From: Mycolicibacterium neoaurum VKM Ac-1815D | GTDB lineage: Bacteria; Actinomycetota; Actinomycetes; Mycobacteriales; Mycobacteriaceae | Direction: 5' to 3' | DNA: 64,000 nucleotides | Assembly (NCBI RefSeq): GCF_000317305.3 | Contig: NC_023036.2 | Coordinates: 5,270,001-5,334,000, forward strand | Shown here: piece by piece, positions 43,299 through 51,930 of the stretch | Layout of the letters: the number at the start of each line of letters is the position of its first letter | How positions within the stretch are numbered: the stretch's first letter is position 1 | Made by a program: the position numbers and the translations under genes | The notes under the pieces: generated by a model | Databases searched by the model: none | Told to the model about the DNA's origin: nothing | The model's input: the letters and a program-made list of their open reading frames with translations, nothing else

Positions 43299-45662
43299 AT
43301 GCTGGTGAACACCGAAGGGAGCGTCGTGTCTGTGTCAGGGCGCAATACCGGGTCCGATTTCGGCCGTGACCTGCTGTCCTGCGCGGTGCGGGGCACTCCG
43401 GTCGACGAACATCCGATCCGTCATGTCGAAGACATCCCACCCCGGCGCGGCACGACCCTGCCCTGGCCGGCGTGGGCCCAACCCGACGTCGTGGCCGCCT
43501 TCACCGCACGCGGGGTGCACACCCCGTGGTCGCACCAGGTGGTCGCCGCCGACCTGGCCCACAACGGACGGCACGTGGTGCTGTCCACCGGCACGGCCTC
43601 GGGCAAGTCCCTGGCCTACCAGCTGCCGATCCTGACCACGCTGGCCGCCGAACCGTTGGCCCGCGCGCTGTACCTGTCCCCCACCAAGGCGCTCGGGCAC
43701 GATCAGCTGCGCGCCGCGCACAGCCTGTGCGAAGAGGTGCCCGGCCTGCGCGGTGTCGCGCCGTGCGCCTACGACGGTGATGCGGGCACCGATCTGCGCC
43801 GCTTCGCCCGCGAACGGTCCCGGTGGCTATTCTCCAATCCGGACATGATCCACCTGTCGCTGCTGCGCAACCACGCCAGGTGGGCGGTCTTCCTGCGCCA
43901 CCTCAAGTACATCGTCGTCGACGAATGCCACTACTACCGGGGTATTTTCGGCTCGAATGTGGCGTTGGTACTGCGCAGGCTGTTGCGGCTGTGCGCGCGA
44001 TACTCCGGGTCGCCGACGGTCATCTTCGCCAGCGCCACGACCGCGGCCCCCGCCGAGACCGCCGCCCAGCTGATCGGTGAGACCGTCACGGCGGTGACCG
44101 AGGACGGCTCCCCGCACGGCGGGCGGACGGTGGCACTGTGGGAGCCCGCGCTGCTCGAGGACCTGGTCGGGGAGAACGGCGCGCCGGTGCGGCGGTCGGC
44201 CGGTGCGGAATCCGCTCGGGTGATGGCCGACCTGATCGCCGAGGGTGCCCGCACCCTGACCTTCGTGCGGTCGCGGCGCGGGGCCGAACTGACCGCCCTG
44301 GCCGCGGCGAACCGGCTGGAGGAAATAGCCCCCGACCTCGCCGACCGGGTCGCCTCCTACCGGGCCGGCTATCTGGCCGAGGACCGCCGCGCGCTGGAAC
44401 ACGCGCTCAGCGAGGGGGACCTGCGCGGGGTGGCCACCACCAACGCCCTCGAACTCGGTGTCGACATCGCCGGGTTGGATGCGGTGGTGCTGGCCGGGTT
44501 CCCCGGCACCGTCACTTCGTTCTGGCAGCAGGCCGGGCGGTCCGGCCGCCGCGGCCAGAGCGCACTGATCGTGCTGATCGCCCGCGACGACCCACTGGAC
44601 ACCTACCTGGTGCACCATCCGCGCGCGCTGCTGGCCAGACCGATCGAGAAGGTGGTGATCGACCCGGGCAACCCGTATGTGCTGGGTCCGCAGCTGCTGT
44701 GCGCGGCGACCGAACTCCCGCTGACCGACGCCGAGGTGCGGACCTGGGATGCCGAGGAGGTCGCGCGCACCCTGGTCGACGACGGATTGCTGCGCCGGCG
44801 TCCCAACGGCTGGTTCCCCGCGCCCGAGATCGATCCGCACCCGGCGGTCGACATCCGCGGCGCTTCGGGTGGACAGATCGCGATCCTGGAATCCGGTACC
44901 GGCCGCGTACTCGGCACCACCGGAACCGGCCAGGCTCCGGCGTCGGTACATCCCGGCGCGGTGTATCTGCACCAGGGTGAGAGCTACGTCGTGGACAGCC
45001 TCGACTTCGAGGGTGGTATCGCGATCGTGCACGCCGAGGACCCCGGATACACCACGGCCGCAAGGGAAGTCACCGATATCGCGGTGACCGGAGCCGGTGA
45101 GCGCCGGACCGTGGGTCAGGTGACCGTCGGTGTCGTGCCGGTCTCGGTGTCGAACACCGTCACCGGATACCTGCGCCGCAGCCTCGATGGTGAGGTCATC
45201 GACTTCGTCGAGCTGGACCTGCCGACCAGGACACTGGAGACCGTCGCGGTGATGTGCACGATCACTCCGGAAATGCTGTACGCCAACGGGATAGACCCAT
45301 TGGCCGTTCCGGGTTCGCTGCATGCGGCCGAGCATGCCGCGATCGGGTTGTTGCCGCTGGTGGCCAGCTGTGATCGCGGCGATATCGGCGGGGTGTCCAC
45401 GGCCTCCGGGCCGGAAGACGGGCTGCCGACCATCTTCGTCTACGACGGATATCCGGGCGGCGCGGGATTCGCCGACCGTGGATATCGGCAGATGCAACTG
45501 TGGTGGGAGGCGACGGCGGCGGCCATCGAGGCCTGCGAATGCCCCGCCGGTTGCCCGTCGTGCGTGCAATCGCCGAAGTGCGGCAACGGTAACGATCCGT
45601 TGGACAAGGCAGGCGCGGTACGCGTTCTGCGGATGGTGCTCGGCGAGCTGGCGGGACACTGA
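43299..45662 (+). CDS. DEAD/DEAH-box helicase with DUF1998-type zinc domain (Rv3649-like)
   Basis: This superfamily 2 helicase of about 787 residues has Walker A STGTASGKS, the DECH box in VVDECHYYRG, SATT motif III, and a helicase C domain with QQAGRSGRRGQ. The C-terminal four-cysteine cluster (CECPAGCPSCVQSPKCG) is typical of YprA/MrfA-type 3'-5' DNA repair helicases. A GTG nine codons downstream (43326), preceded by GAAGGGAG, is an equally good start. It is divergent from cspA. Confidence 0.9.
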   Translation: MLVNTEGSVVSVSGRNTGSDFGRDLLSCAVRGTPVDEHPIRHVEDIPPRRGTTLPWPAWAQPDVVAAFTARGVHTPWSHQVVAADLAHNGRHVVLSTGTASGKSLAYQLPILTTLAAEPLARALYLSPTKALGHDQLRAAHSLCEEVPGLRGVAPCAYDGDAGTDLRRFARERSRWLFSNPDMIHLSLLRNHARWAVFLRHLKYIVVDECHYYRGIFGSNVALVLRRLLRLCARYSGSPTVIFASATTAAPAETAAQLIGETVTAVTEDGSPHGGRTVALWEPALLEDLVGENGAPVRRSAGAESARVMADLIAEGARTLTFVRSRRGAELTALAAANRLEEIAPDLADRVASYRAGYLAEDRRALEHALSEGDLRGVATTNALELGVDIAGLDAVVLAGFPGTVTSFWQQAGRSGRRGQSALIVLIARDDPLDTYLVHHPRALLARPIEKVVIDPGNPYVLGPQLLCAATELPLTDAEVRTWDAEEVARTLVDDGLLRRRPNGWFPAPEIDPHPAVDIRGASGGQIAILESGTGRVLGTTGTGQAPASVHPGAVYLHQGESYVVDSLDFEGGIAIVHAEDPGYTTAAREVTDIAVTGAGERRTVGQVTVGVVPVSVSNTVTGYLRRSLDGEVIDFVELDLPTRTLETVAVMCTITPEMLYANGIDPLAVPGSLHAAEHAAIGLLPLVASCDRGDIGGVSTASGPEDGLPTIFVYDGYPGGAGFADRGYRQMQLWWEATAAAIEACECPAGCPSCVQSPKCGNGNDPLDKAGAVRVLRMVLGELAGH

Positions 45663-45971
45663 CGCCGCGTTGTCCCCGACAGGAAGGCCCACCCCGCGTC
45701 GGCCGTCTCGCCGTGGTCTGCAGCGCCACACCAGCAACGCCGATCACACTTTCCGCATGCTCAAAACGGTCGGAAGACGCGATCCGTTTTCAGTCCCGGC
45801 GAACCAGGTACAGTCGGAAATTACCTTTTCAGCAGACCCCCTGCAACTCTTTTTGACGCCAGCGACGTCAAGAATGCGCATCCGAATCGGGGTTCAGCAG
45901 CACGTTCCTACGGATTCCGCAGCATGAGCAAACACCCGGCAGGAGCGTCGGGGCCAGTTAAACTCGCAGGC
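45663..45971. other. Gene-free region upstream of sensor-like gene
   Basis: About 309 bp without a credible gene. AAAACGG (45763-45769) and CCGTTTT (45784-45790) form a perfect 7-bp inverted repeat with a 14-nt spacer, which could be an operator or a hairpin. The stretch is unusually AT-rich for this genome around 45810-45870 (AAATTACC, CTCTTTTTGACG), as expected of a promoter. Confidence 0.5.
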
Positions 45972-47075
45972 ATGGACCACGACTGGCTGCTCGTGGAGAC
46001 ACTGGGTGACGAACCCGCGATCGTCGCCCAGGGATCGAGGACCAAGAACCTGGTCCCGATCAGTACTTTTCTCCGCCGTAACCCGCACCTGATGGCCATC
46101 CAATCGGCGATCGGCGAGACGCTGCGTGCCGGTCAGGCGCTGACCAGCATCACCCCCAAGAACGACCGCGTGATCCGCACCGAGGTGGTGCACATGTCCG
46201 ACGGGGTGATCCACGGCGTACACCTCTGGATCGGCGAACCCGGCGCCGACCCGCCGGACCGGCCGGTACCCGGACCGCTGAAATGGGATCTGACGGCCGG
46301 AATCGCCACGGACACTGCGGAATCGCTGTACAACGCGGGCCGGGACGCCAGCGTCGAGGCAACCCAGGGCCGCGCCTTCGCCGAGGATCTGCCGGCCAGG
46401 GCTCTCAATCCCAACGAATCGAAGGTGTTGTCCATGGTGATCCGGGCCAAGCCCGGTCATGTGCTGTGCAGCACGTGGAACGTCACCGATTTCCGGGGTG
46501 AGCCGATCACCGTGGGTTTCGTGGCCAGGGCGATCTCCGAGGAGCAGGACGACGGCAGCGAACGGTTGATATGCCGAGCGATGAACTGGCGCAGCCTCGT
46601 CGAGGGGCCGGTGGTGCGACCCGACGATCTGGCGCAACGGATTCTCAACGGCCTTGCCGCGCCCGGCGTGCACCGGGCGATCGTCGACCTCAACCACTGG
46701 CGGCTGCTCAAATGGCTGGACAAGCCGTGCCCGTTCTTCGACTGGCGGGCCGGCGAGCAGGGCGAAACCGTCCTGCATCCCGGCGACGAACGCCACGTCC
46801 TGGCAATGGCACAGGAATTCGTTGACGGGCCGACCGCCCGGGTACTGCGACTGCCCGCCCACGGCGGCGGGTTCACCCCCATCCACGTCACCGTGAATCG
46901 CATCGAACTCGACGACGACACCTACGCGGCACTGATGTCGATGCGGTTGCCCACCGACGAGGAGATCGCCGCCGCCGAGCAGGAGGCGACCGCGGTCGAG
47001 GGTGCACAGTCAGGCACTCGTGCGGCACTCAAATCGCTGCTGCGGCTGCGCAAGATCACCGGCCAGACGGACTGA
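45972..47075 (+). CDS. Sensor-domain protein (Rv3651-like, triple PAS/GAF-like)
   Basis: The 367-residue soluble protein is the positional match to Rv3651, a mycobacterial protein that I recall as consisting of PAS/GAF-like sensor domains. It begins DHDWLLVETLGDEPAIVAQG and has no kinase, cyclase or DNA-binding output domain, so it probably signals through a partner. The ATG at 45972 is preferred over one 16 codons upstream. It overlaps the convergent TadG-like gene by 20 bp. Confidence 0.78.
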   Translation: MDHDWLLVETLGDEPAIVAQGSRTKNLVPISTFLRRNPHLMAIQSAIGETLRAGQALTSITPKNDRVIRTEVVHMSDGVIHGVHLWIGEPGADPPDRPVPGPLKWDLTAGIATDTAESLYNAGRDASVEATQGRAFAEDLPARALNPNESKVLSMVIRAKPGHVLCSTWNVTDFRGEPITVGFVARAISEEQDDGSERLICRAMNWRSLVEGPVVRPDDLAQRILNGLAAPGVHRAIVDLNHWRLLKWLDKPCPFFDWRAGEQGETVLHPGDERHVLAMAQEFVDGPTARVLRLPAHGGGFTPIHVTVNRIELDDDTYAALMSMRLPTDEEIAAAEQEATAVEGAQSGTRAALKSLLRLRKITGQTD

Positions 47076-47439
47076 GAACACCATCGGCAGGCCCCGCCCT
47101 GGCCTCCGCCCGGGCGCTTCGGCCTGGCAGCACGGTGGTGGCCGTGACGCTGACCACCACATCCAGCCCGTGCACAGCGCACTCGACCACCGTGACATGG
47201 TTCGATTCGGCGACGGCTTGTGCTGCCGTGCAGGCACTCTGGTGACCGGCGGGCACCGATGCGGCGCCCGCGAGCGCGGCCAGATCGGCCCCCGATTGCG
47301 CGCGGTGGCGTGCCACCACCACCGAGCCGAGCACCAGCACCCCGACGGTCACCGTGAGCAGCACGACCATCAGCGCGGTCGCGATCAACGTCGCCGAGCC
47401 ACGGTCCTCACCGGAACTGCTCGGCCATCGCCACCGCAT
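47056..47439 (-). CDS. TadE/TadG-like pilus-assembly protein (Rv3654c-like)
   Basis: The 127-residue minor pseudopilin-like protein has a short charged leader ending GEDRGSATL, then one hydrophobic segment (IATALMVVLLTVTVGVLVLG) and an extracytoplasmic domain with two cysteines. The ATG at 47439 lies inside the end of the TadE gene and gives a leader with the expected glycine before the hydrophobic stretch. It is the last gene of the Flp/Tad operon. Confidence 0.78.
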   Translation of the reverse strand: MRWRWPSSSGEDRGSATLIATALMVVLLTVTVGVLVLGSVVVARHRAQSGADLAALAGAASVPAGHQSACTAAQAVAESNHVTVVECAVHGLDVVVSVTATTVLPGRSARAEARAGPADGVLSPSGR

Positions 47440-47731
47440 CGCCGGAGATGACGATCCCTGGCAGCAGTGCCGTCGCCGTGCTGACGCGCACCACGACGAA
47501 CGCACCGTCGCGCTGCGCCGAGATCGTCGACCCGGTCGGCCCGACCCGGCGCGCCGCGGCGACCCCGTCGTCGCCGCGGGCGAGCAGTCGCGCTGCCTCC
47601 CGCGCGGCGTCGACACACCGGATGTGCAGGACGGTCGCGTTGATACCGGCAAGGCACACCACCAACACCGCGACCAAGGCGGCGATCGCAAACGCCGCCT
47701 CCACCGTGACACCGCCGCGATCACCGCTCAG
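47408..47731 (-). CDS. TadE-like minor pilin (Rv3655c-like), probable CTG start
   Basis: The 107-residue minor pilin has the class IVb-type motif DRGG-VTVEAAFA, where cleavage after Gly leaves Glu at position 4 of the mature protein, followed by a hydrophobic helix. No ATG, GTG or TTG precedes that motif after the flp stop. The first conventional start (GTG at 47704) would delete the leader. A CTG at 47731 overlapping the flp stop as CTGA would restore it, so that start is proposed. Confidence 0.72.
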   Translation of the reverse strand: MSGDRGGVTVEAAFAIAALVAVLVVCLAGINATVLHIRCVDAAREAARLLARGDDGVAAARRVGPTGSTISAQRDGAFVVVRVSTATALLPGIVISGDAVAMAEQFR

Positions 47732-47931
47732 ACACCGGTGTTCAGAGCGCGGGTGATGATGTTGGACAGTGCGGTCACGATCGAGTCGCCGGTCACCACG
47801 GTGTAGAGGATGGCACCGAAGGCGGCGGCGGCGATGGTGCCGATCGCATATTCGACGGTGCTCATCCCGGACTCGTCGGCGGCGACCACCATGACACGGG
47901 CCTGCATCCTTCGGATCATGTTGTGCAGCAT
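47728..47931 (-). CDS. flp: Flp-type pilin (Rv3656c-like)
   Basis: The 67-residue major pilin precursor has the leader ending ESG, then MSTVEYAIGTIAAAAFGAILY, with prepilin cleavage expected after Gly22 and Glu at position 5 of the mature protein. The hydrophobic helix would form the pilus core. It precedes tadE in the operon. A prepilin peptidase is not encoded in this window. Confidence 0.92.
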   Translation of the reverse strand: MLHNMIRRMQARVMVVAADESGMSTVEYAIGTIAAAAFGAILYTVVTGDSIVTALSNIITRALNTGV

Positions 47932-47950
47932 GTTTTCTCCTTCTCATCGG

Positions 47951-48499
47951 TTACAGGCCTGACATCAGGTCACCGGCCAGCCCGGCGACCACCGGGACGA
48001 TTCCCAGGCAGACGAAGGCGGGCAGATAGCACAGCCCGAGCGGGCCTGCGATCAACACCGAGGCGCGCTCGGCGGCCGCATCGGCGGCCGAACCCGCGTC
48101 GATGCGCACCTGGTCGGCCAGTTCGGCGATCCCGCCGGCCAGTGCCGCACCCGATACCGCCGAGCGGCGAGCCAGCCTGGCCAGCACCGCCCCGTGCGGG
48201 TCGGCGGTGCCACCGGGGTCTGCCCAGGCCCGCTCCGAACCCGCGCCCAGGACGAGGAGGTCGGCCGCGCGTATCAGCTGAGCACGCAGCAGCACCGGCG
48301 CCAGCGGCGCGGCCGCCGCAGCGGCGGTCGCGGTCGCCATACCCGCCGACAGGCAGGCTGCCAGGACGTCCAGACACGATGCCGCGGCCAGCGGATCATC
48401 GGGCAGCTCCGGCGCGCATCGCATCGGTGCCCGCATTCTGTGTGCGGGTCCGGCTCCGATCAGCACCGCCGCCGCGAGTAGCACCGCGGCCACGCTCAT
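47951..48499 (-). CDS. TadC-like type II secretion F-domain protein (Rv3657c-like)
   Basis: The 182-residue membrane platform protein of the Flp pilus machine has a hydrophobic N-terminus and a C-terminal pair of membrane segments around a GspF/T2SSF-type domain. It is shorter than proteobacterial TadC, as is usual in mycobacteria. The ATG at 48499 overlaps the TadB-like stop codon as ATGA, indicating coupled translation. Confidence 0.82.
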   Translation of the reverse strand: MSVAAVLLAAAVLIGAGPAHRMRAPMRCAPELPDDPLAAASCLDVLAACLSAGMATATAAAAAAPLAPVLLRAQLIRAADLLVLGAGSERAWADPGGTADPHGAVLARLARRSAVSGAALAGGIAELADQVRIDAGSAADAAAERASVLIAGPLGLCYLPAFVCLGIVPVVAGLAGDLMSGL

Positions 48500-49278
48500 G
48501 ACGCCACCGCCGTGATGATGCGGTCCGACCAGTACAGCCCCAGGCAGGACAGTGCCACTCCGATCAGCAGGATGACCCCGCCGGGCCCGCCGGCGACCAG
48601 GAACCGCACCGGCTCGGCTCCGATCAGCTGTCCCAGCAGGATTCCCAGTACCGGCATCCCGGCCAGTACCGCGGCGGTGGTGCGCGGTCCGGCCAGTCCG
48701 GCGTCCAGCCGCAGCCGGAACCTGTCGCGCTCGACGATGTCGTGCTGCGCGGCGCGAAGCAGCGTGGCGACCGCGAGGCCGTGATGGTGGGCCAACTGCC
48801 AGCAGAGCGCCAGCCGTCGCCATTGCGCGGGGATGGCGGAGGTCTCGGCCACCGAACTCAACCCGATGGCGATATCGGCGCCGAGACGCCCGTGCGCCGA
48901 GACGGTCCTCAGGCGGTCCCCGACCTGACCGCCGACCTCACCGGCCGCCGCGCTGAGCGCGGCCACGGGGTGCGCGCCGACCCTGAGCTCTCCGACCAGG
49001 ACGTCCAGCGCATCGCGCAGTTGCAGCGCCTCCGCGACGGCCGCCCGTCGGCACGCCGCGCGCCGACGCCGGTGAGCCACGGTGGCCGCCACCAGGAGAC
49101 ATGCCAGAACGACCGTCGGCTCCCACCAGAGCATCGCGAGCACGGTTGCGGGTGCACCGAGCCACGCCGGTGAGATCCGCCGTCGTCGACGAGGTCGCCT
49201 CCGAGGCCCGAGTCGGTGACCGGCCGGCGTCGGCAAGACGAGCAGCGCCGCCGCCAACAGGATCACCGCCACCGTCAT
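48496..49278 (-). CDS. TadB-like type II secretion F-domain protein (Rv3658c-like)
   Basis: This 260-residue inner-membrane platform protein has membrane segments near both ends and a cytoplasmic GspF-type domain in between (EALQLRDALDVLVGELRVGAHPV). It would anchor the TadA ATPase to the membrane. It starts within the TadA stop codon (ATGA) and ends within the TadC-like start (ATGA). Confidence 0.86.
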   Translation of the reverse strand: MTVAVILLAAALLVLPTPAGHRLGPRRRPRRRRRISPAWLGAPATVLAMLWWEPTVVLACLLVAATVAHRRRRAACRRAAVAEALQLRDALDVLVGELRVGAHPVAALSAAAGEVGGQVGDRLRTVSAHGRLGADIAIGLSSVAETSAIPAQWRRLALCWQLAHHHGLAVATLLRAAQHDIVERDRFRLRLDAGLAGPRTTAAVLAGMPVLGILLGQLIGAEPVRFLVAGGPGGVILLIGVALSCLGLYWSDRIITAVAS

Positions 49279-50432
49279 CGGATGCCCGCATCCTCGAACA
49301 GGTGGCGCAGCGCGTCGATCCCGTCGCCGAACCCGCGCCGCAGCTGCCAGGCGGTGCGCGCGCCTACCCAGCCATCATGATCGCGTTCTACGACGGCGAT
49401 CTCGCGCACCCGCCGGATCCCGTCGCGGTCGCGCCCGACGTGCACGACGACCTGGATCGCGGCGGCCAGCTGGCTGTGCAGCGCGGTGCGGTCCAGTCCA
49501 CCGAGCCCGGCCAACGCCTCCAGCCGCGCGGGAACCTCGGCTGCGCTGTTGGCGTGCACGGTGCCCGCGCCGCCGTCATGACCGGTGTTCAGCGCGGTCA
49601 ACAGGTCCACCACCTCGGCGCCACGCACCTCGCCGACCACGATCCGGTCCGGCCGCATCCGCAGTGCCTGACGAACGAGGTCACGTACCGTCACCGCACC
49701 CACGCCCTCGACGTTGGGGCCGCGGGCGACCAGCTTCACCACATGCGGGTGTTGGGGCGCGAGCTCGGCCGCATCCTCCACGCAGACGAGACGTTCGGTG
49801 TCGGCCACCGTCCCCAGCAGCGCCGACAGCAGCGTGGTCTTGCCGGCGCCGGTCCCACCACAGACCAGGAAGGCCAGCCGCGCCGCGATGATGCCGGCCA
49901 ACAGGTCCGCGGCGGGCTCGGCGATCGCACCAGCGGCGATCAGCGCAGCCAGATCCTGGCGGGCCGGTCGGAGCACCCGCAGCGAGATGCAGGTCCCCGC
50001 GGCCGCCACGGGCGGCAGCACCGCGTGCAACCGGACGGGATCGACCCCCACACAGCTCAAATGACCATCGACCCAGGGTTGGCTGTCGTCCAGCCTGCGT
50101 CCGGCGGCCAGGGCGAGGCGCTGCGCGAGCCTGCGCACTGCGTCCTCATCGGGGAAGCGGATGCCGCTGCGCCGCAACCCGTTACCGTCGTCCACCCAGA
50201 CCGCGTCGGGCGCGGTGACAAGGACATCGGTGGTCCCCGAGGCACGTAACAACGGATCAAGCAGGCCGGCGCCGGTCAACTCGATGGCAACGCTGCGCAT
50301 GTTGCTGAGTACTTCGGTGTCACCGAGCAGGCCACCGGATTCCGCGCGGATGGCGTCGGCGACCACCGCCGGTCGCAACGCGGCCCCGTCATGGGCGAGG
50401 CGTTCCCGCACCCGCTCGATCAAGTCGCTCAT
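49275..50432 (-). CDS. tadA: TadA-type secretion ATPase (Rv3659c-like)
   Basis: The 385-residue VirB11/TadA-family ATPase powers Flp pilus assembly. It has Walker A GGTGAGKTT at 192-200, an Asp box in LVCVEDAAEL, the His box region TGHDGGAGTVHAN, and Walker B RIVVGEVRG. The ATG at 50432 overlaps the stop of a nine-codon reading frame that itself overlaps the ssd stop. A ribosome-binding-like GCGAGGA lies inside that mini-frame. Confidence 0.92.
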   Translation of the reverse strand: MSDLIERVRERLAHDGAALRPAVVADAIRAESGGLLGDTEVLSNMRSVAIELTGAGLLDPLLRASGTTDVLVTAPDAVWVDDGNGLRRSGIRFPDEDAVRRLAQRLALAAGRRLDDSQPWVDGHLSCVGVDPVRLHAVLPPVAAAGTCISLRVLRPARQDLAALIAAGAIAEPAADLLAGIIAARLAFLVCGGTGAGKTTLLSALLGTVADTERLVCVEDAAELAPQHPHVVKLVARGPNVEGVGAVTVRDLVRQALRMRPDRIVVGEVRGAEVVDLLTALNTGHDGGAGTVHANSAAEVPARLEALAGLGGLDRTALHSQLAAAIQVVVHVGRDRDGIRRVREIAVVERDHDGWVGARTAWQLRRGFGDGIDALRHLFEDAGIR

Positions 50433-50458
50433 GCGGTGTCCTCGCAAGCGTCGCTCAT
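50430..50458 (-). CDS. Nine-codon mini-ORF bridging ssd and tadA
   Basis: The reading frame MSDACEDTA starts on an ATG overlapping the ssd stop (ATGA) and stops on a TGA overlapping the tadA start (ATGA). Its first nine bases, ATGAGCGAC, are repeated exactly at the tadA start, 26 bp away. It may be a translational relay or the relic of a duplicated tadA start. Confidence 0.45.
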
Positions 50459-51519
50459 GACCCCGCCCCCACCGGTTGTCCGCGCAGCACCTGCAACACC
50501 CGCACGGCGGCGAGTGCCAACGGCGACCGGGCGGCGAGCCGGAGCCCACCGCGCTCCAGCGCACCGGCCAGTCCGGGCTGCGGACGCATCGCCGCAAGAA
50601 GCGGCAGACCGATACCGTCGGCCAGGTCCGCAGCCCGCAGCCCCCCGGGCGCCGGCCCGCGCACCACCAGACCGAGATTCGGATTGATCTCCCTCGCCCA
50701 CCGGGTGAGCGCACCGGTGGCGGCCGCCGAGCGCACATCGGCAGGTGCGATGACGACCACCAGATCCGCCGTGCAGAGCGCTGTTTCGGTCACCGGCGTA
50801 GCTCGGCGCGGGATGTCACAGACCACCGTGACCCCGGCGCGGCGACCGGCGTCCACGACCGCAGATATCGGTCCCGCCGCAATCTCCCCACCGCTGCGTC
50901 CGCCGGATAACACCGTCACCGTCCGCGACGTCGGCAACGCCCCGCGCAGTGCGTCGAAACTCAGCCTGCCCGCCCGCACCGCGAGATCCGGCCAGCGCAG
51001 GCCGGGCACGCCCTCGGTGCCCATCGCCAGGTCGATGCCTCCGCCCCACGGATCCGCGTCGACGAGCAGTGCCGAATCCGCCGACTGCGCCACGGCAGTG
51101 GCGAACAGTGAGGCGCCCGCACCGCCGCACCCACCGATGACAGCGAGGACACCACCGTCGCGACCGCCCGGGCCGGGGTCGGCGGCCGCGGCACCGAAGG
51201 CGCCGACGAGGTCCTCGTCCTGCTCGGGCAGCTTGAAGAAGTGTTGTGCGCCAACGGCTGCCGCACCCCGCCACTCCCACACTCCGGCATCGTCCTCACC
51301 GACCAGCAGCACGCGATCCCGTCGCGGCAGATCCAACTCCGCGAGGCGATGTGCGGACCCGGCGTCGAGCACGACGGCACGGGCGCCGAGCCAGGCTGCC
51401 CGCCCCGACGGACGTTCGGCATGCACCACCGGCAGGCCGGCGGCGGCGGCCACCCTGTCGATCTCCTCGCGGAGGGAGCTGCGCTCGACCACGGCCAGCA
51501 GGGTTGCGTTCGACGTCAC
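50455..51519 (-). CDS. ssd: Septum site-determining/TadZ-like ParA-family protein (Rv3660c-like)
   Basis: The 354-residue MinD/ParA-superfamily protein has an N-terminal receiver-like region and an atypical P-loop GGCGGAGAS, lacking the usual Lys pair. The signature LLVDADPWGGGIDL follows. The M. tuberculosis orthologue Ssd influences septation. By position it also corresponds to TadZ, which localises pilus machines. The GTG at 51519 gives the family length; longer frames run into the gene-free region upstream. Confidence 0.88.
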   Translation of the reverse strand: MTSNATLLAVVERSSLREEIDRVAAAAGLPVVHAERPSGRAAWLGARAVVLDAGSAHRLAELDLPRRDRVLLVGEDDAGVWEWRGAAAVGAQHFFKLPEQDEDLVGAFGAAAADPGPGGRDGGVLAVIGGCGGAGASLFATAVAQSADSALLVDADPWGGGIDLAMGTEGVPGLRWPDLAVRAGRLSFDALRGALPTSRTVTVLSGGRSGGEIAAGPISAVVDAGRRAGVTVVCDIPRRATPVTETALCTADLVVVIAPADVRSAAATGALTRWAREINPNLGLVVRGPAPGGLRAADLADGIGLPLLAAMRPQPGLAGALERGGLRLAARSPLALAAVRVLQVLRGQPVGAGS

Positions 51520-51672
51520 CCCACCAGCCTGTGCGGACGACCCGCACCGCACCAGTGCCGCACGCACATCTGTGGATGAACCGGCGATTGTGGATAGACC
51601 AAAAGACTGAAAACAGCGTTCCGCAACCTCGCGGAAGGTCTCGATGTCGAGGAGAGGGCGGAAAAAGTCCGG
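51520..51672. other. Gene-free region between 6C RNA and ssd
   Basis: About 150 bp without a gene, separating the 6C RNA 3' end from the ssd start codon. Short inverted repeats such as CCGCAACCTCGCGG and purine runs are present. Transcripts that pass the 6C terminator would form the ssd leader. Confidence 0.4.
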
Positions 51673-51770
51673 AAAAAGGGACGACCCCCGCCAGGGGGGG
51701 AGGAGGCGGAGGTCGTCGTGTATCAGCCCCGGGGGGTCGGGCTGATCCACACTCGGCTAAGGCCGAGTGA
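51673..51770 (-). ncRNA. 6C small RNA (B11 / ncRv13660c-like)
   Basis: On the minus strand there are two hairpins with C-rich loops. The first has stem ATCAGCCC/GGGCTGAT (51722-51746) with six C in the loop. The second has a 12-bp stem (51681-51692 with 51705-51716) with seven C in the loop, then TTTTT (51673-51677) as a terminator. An extra perfect hairpin ACTCGGC-N4-GCCGAGT (51751-51768) begins the RNA. The position between the Rv3660c and Rv3661 homologues is that of the conserved 6C RNA, a regulator acting through its C-rich loops. Confidence 0.9.
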
Positions 51771-51775
51771 TTGCC

Positions 51776-51806
51776 ACTATACACACGGATTCGCCGTGCA
51801 GTGCAA
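51776..51806 (-). promoter_or_regulatory. Promoter of 6C RNA
   Basis: On the minus strand TTGCAC (51801-51806) and TATAGT (51776-51781) are separated by 19 bp. Initiation about 7 bp downstream would place the RNA 5' end near 51770, directly before the first hairpin. Confidence 0.6.
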
Positions 51807-51874
51807 GTAGCGGACGACCGAATTCGCAGGTTATGTCGAAAATCCTGCAGATTGCGACAGGTGTCGTGAGCTGT

Positions 51875-51898
51875 CACTTTCCCAGCATTGGGAAAGTG
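51875..51898. promoter_or_regulatory. 10-bp perfect inverted repeat upstream of HAD phosphatase gene
   Basis: CACTTTCCCA-GCAT-TGGGAAAGTG lies in the -35 region relative to the -10-like TATGCT at 51918-51923, which is 7 bp before the GTG start. The arms are perfect over 10 bp. It could be an operator or an RNA hairpin shared by the divergent 6C promoter region. Confidence 0.55.
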
Positions 51899-51930
51899 TT
51901 GCCGCGTCGCGGGCGCCTATGCTGTGACCT

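Noticed and set aside
45763..45790. AAAACGG/CCGTTTT inverted repeat as terminator of the helicase gene
   Set aside because: It lies about 100 bp beyond the stop, has short arms and a 14-nt loop, and no T-run follows.
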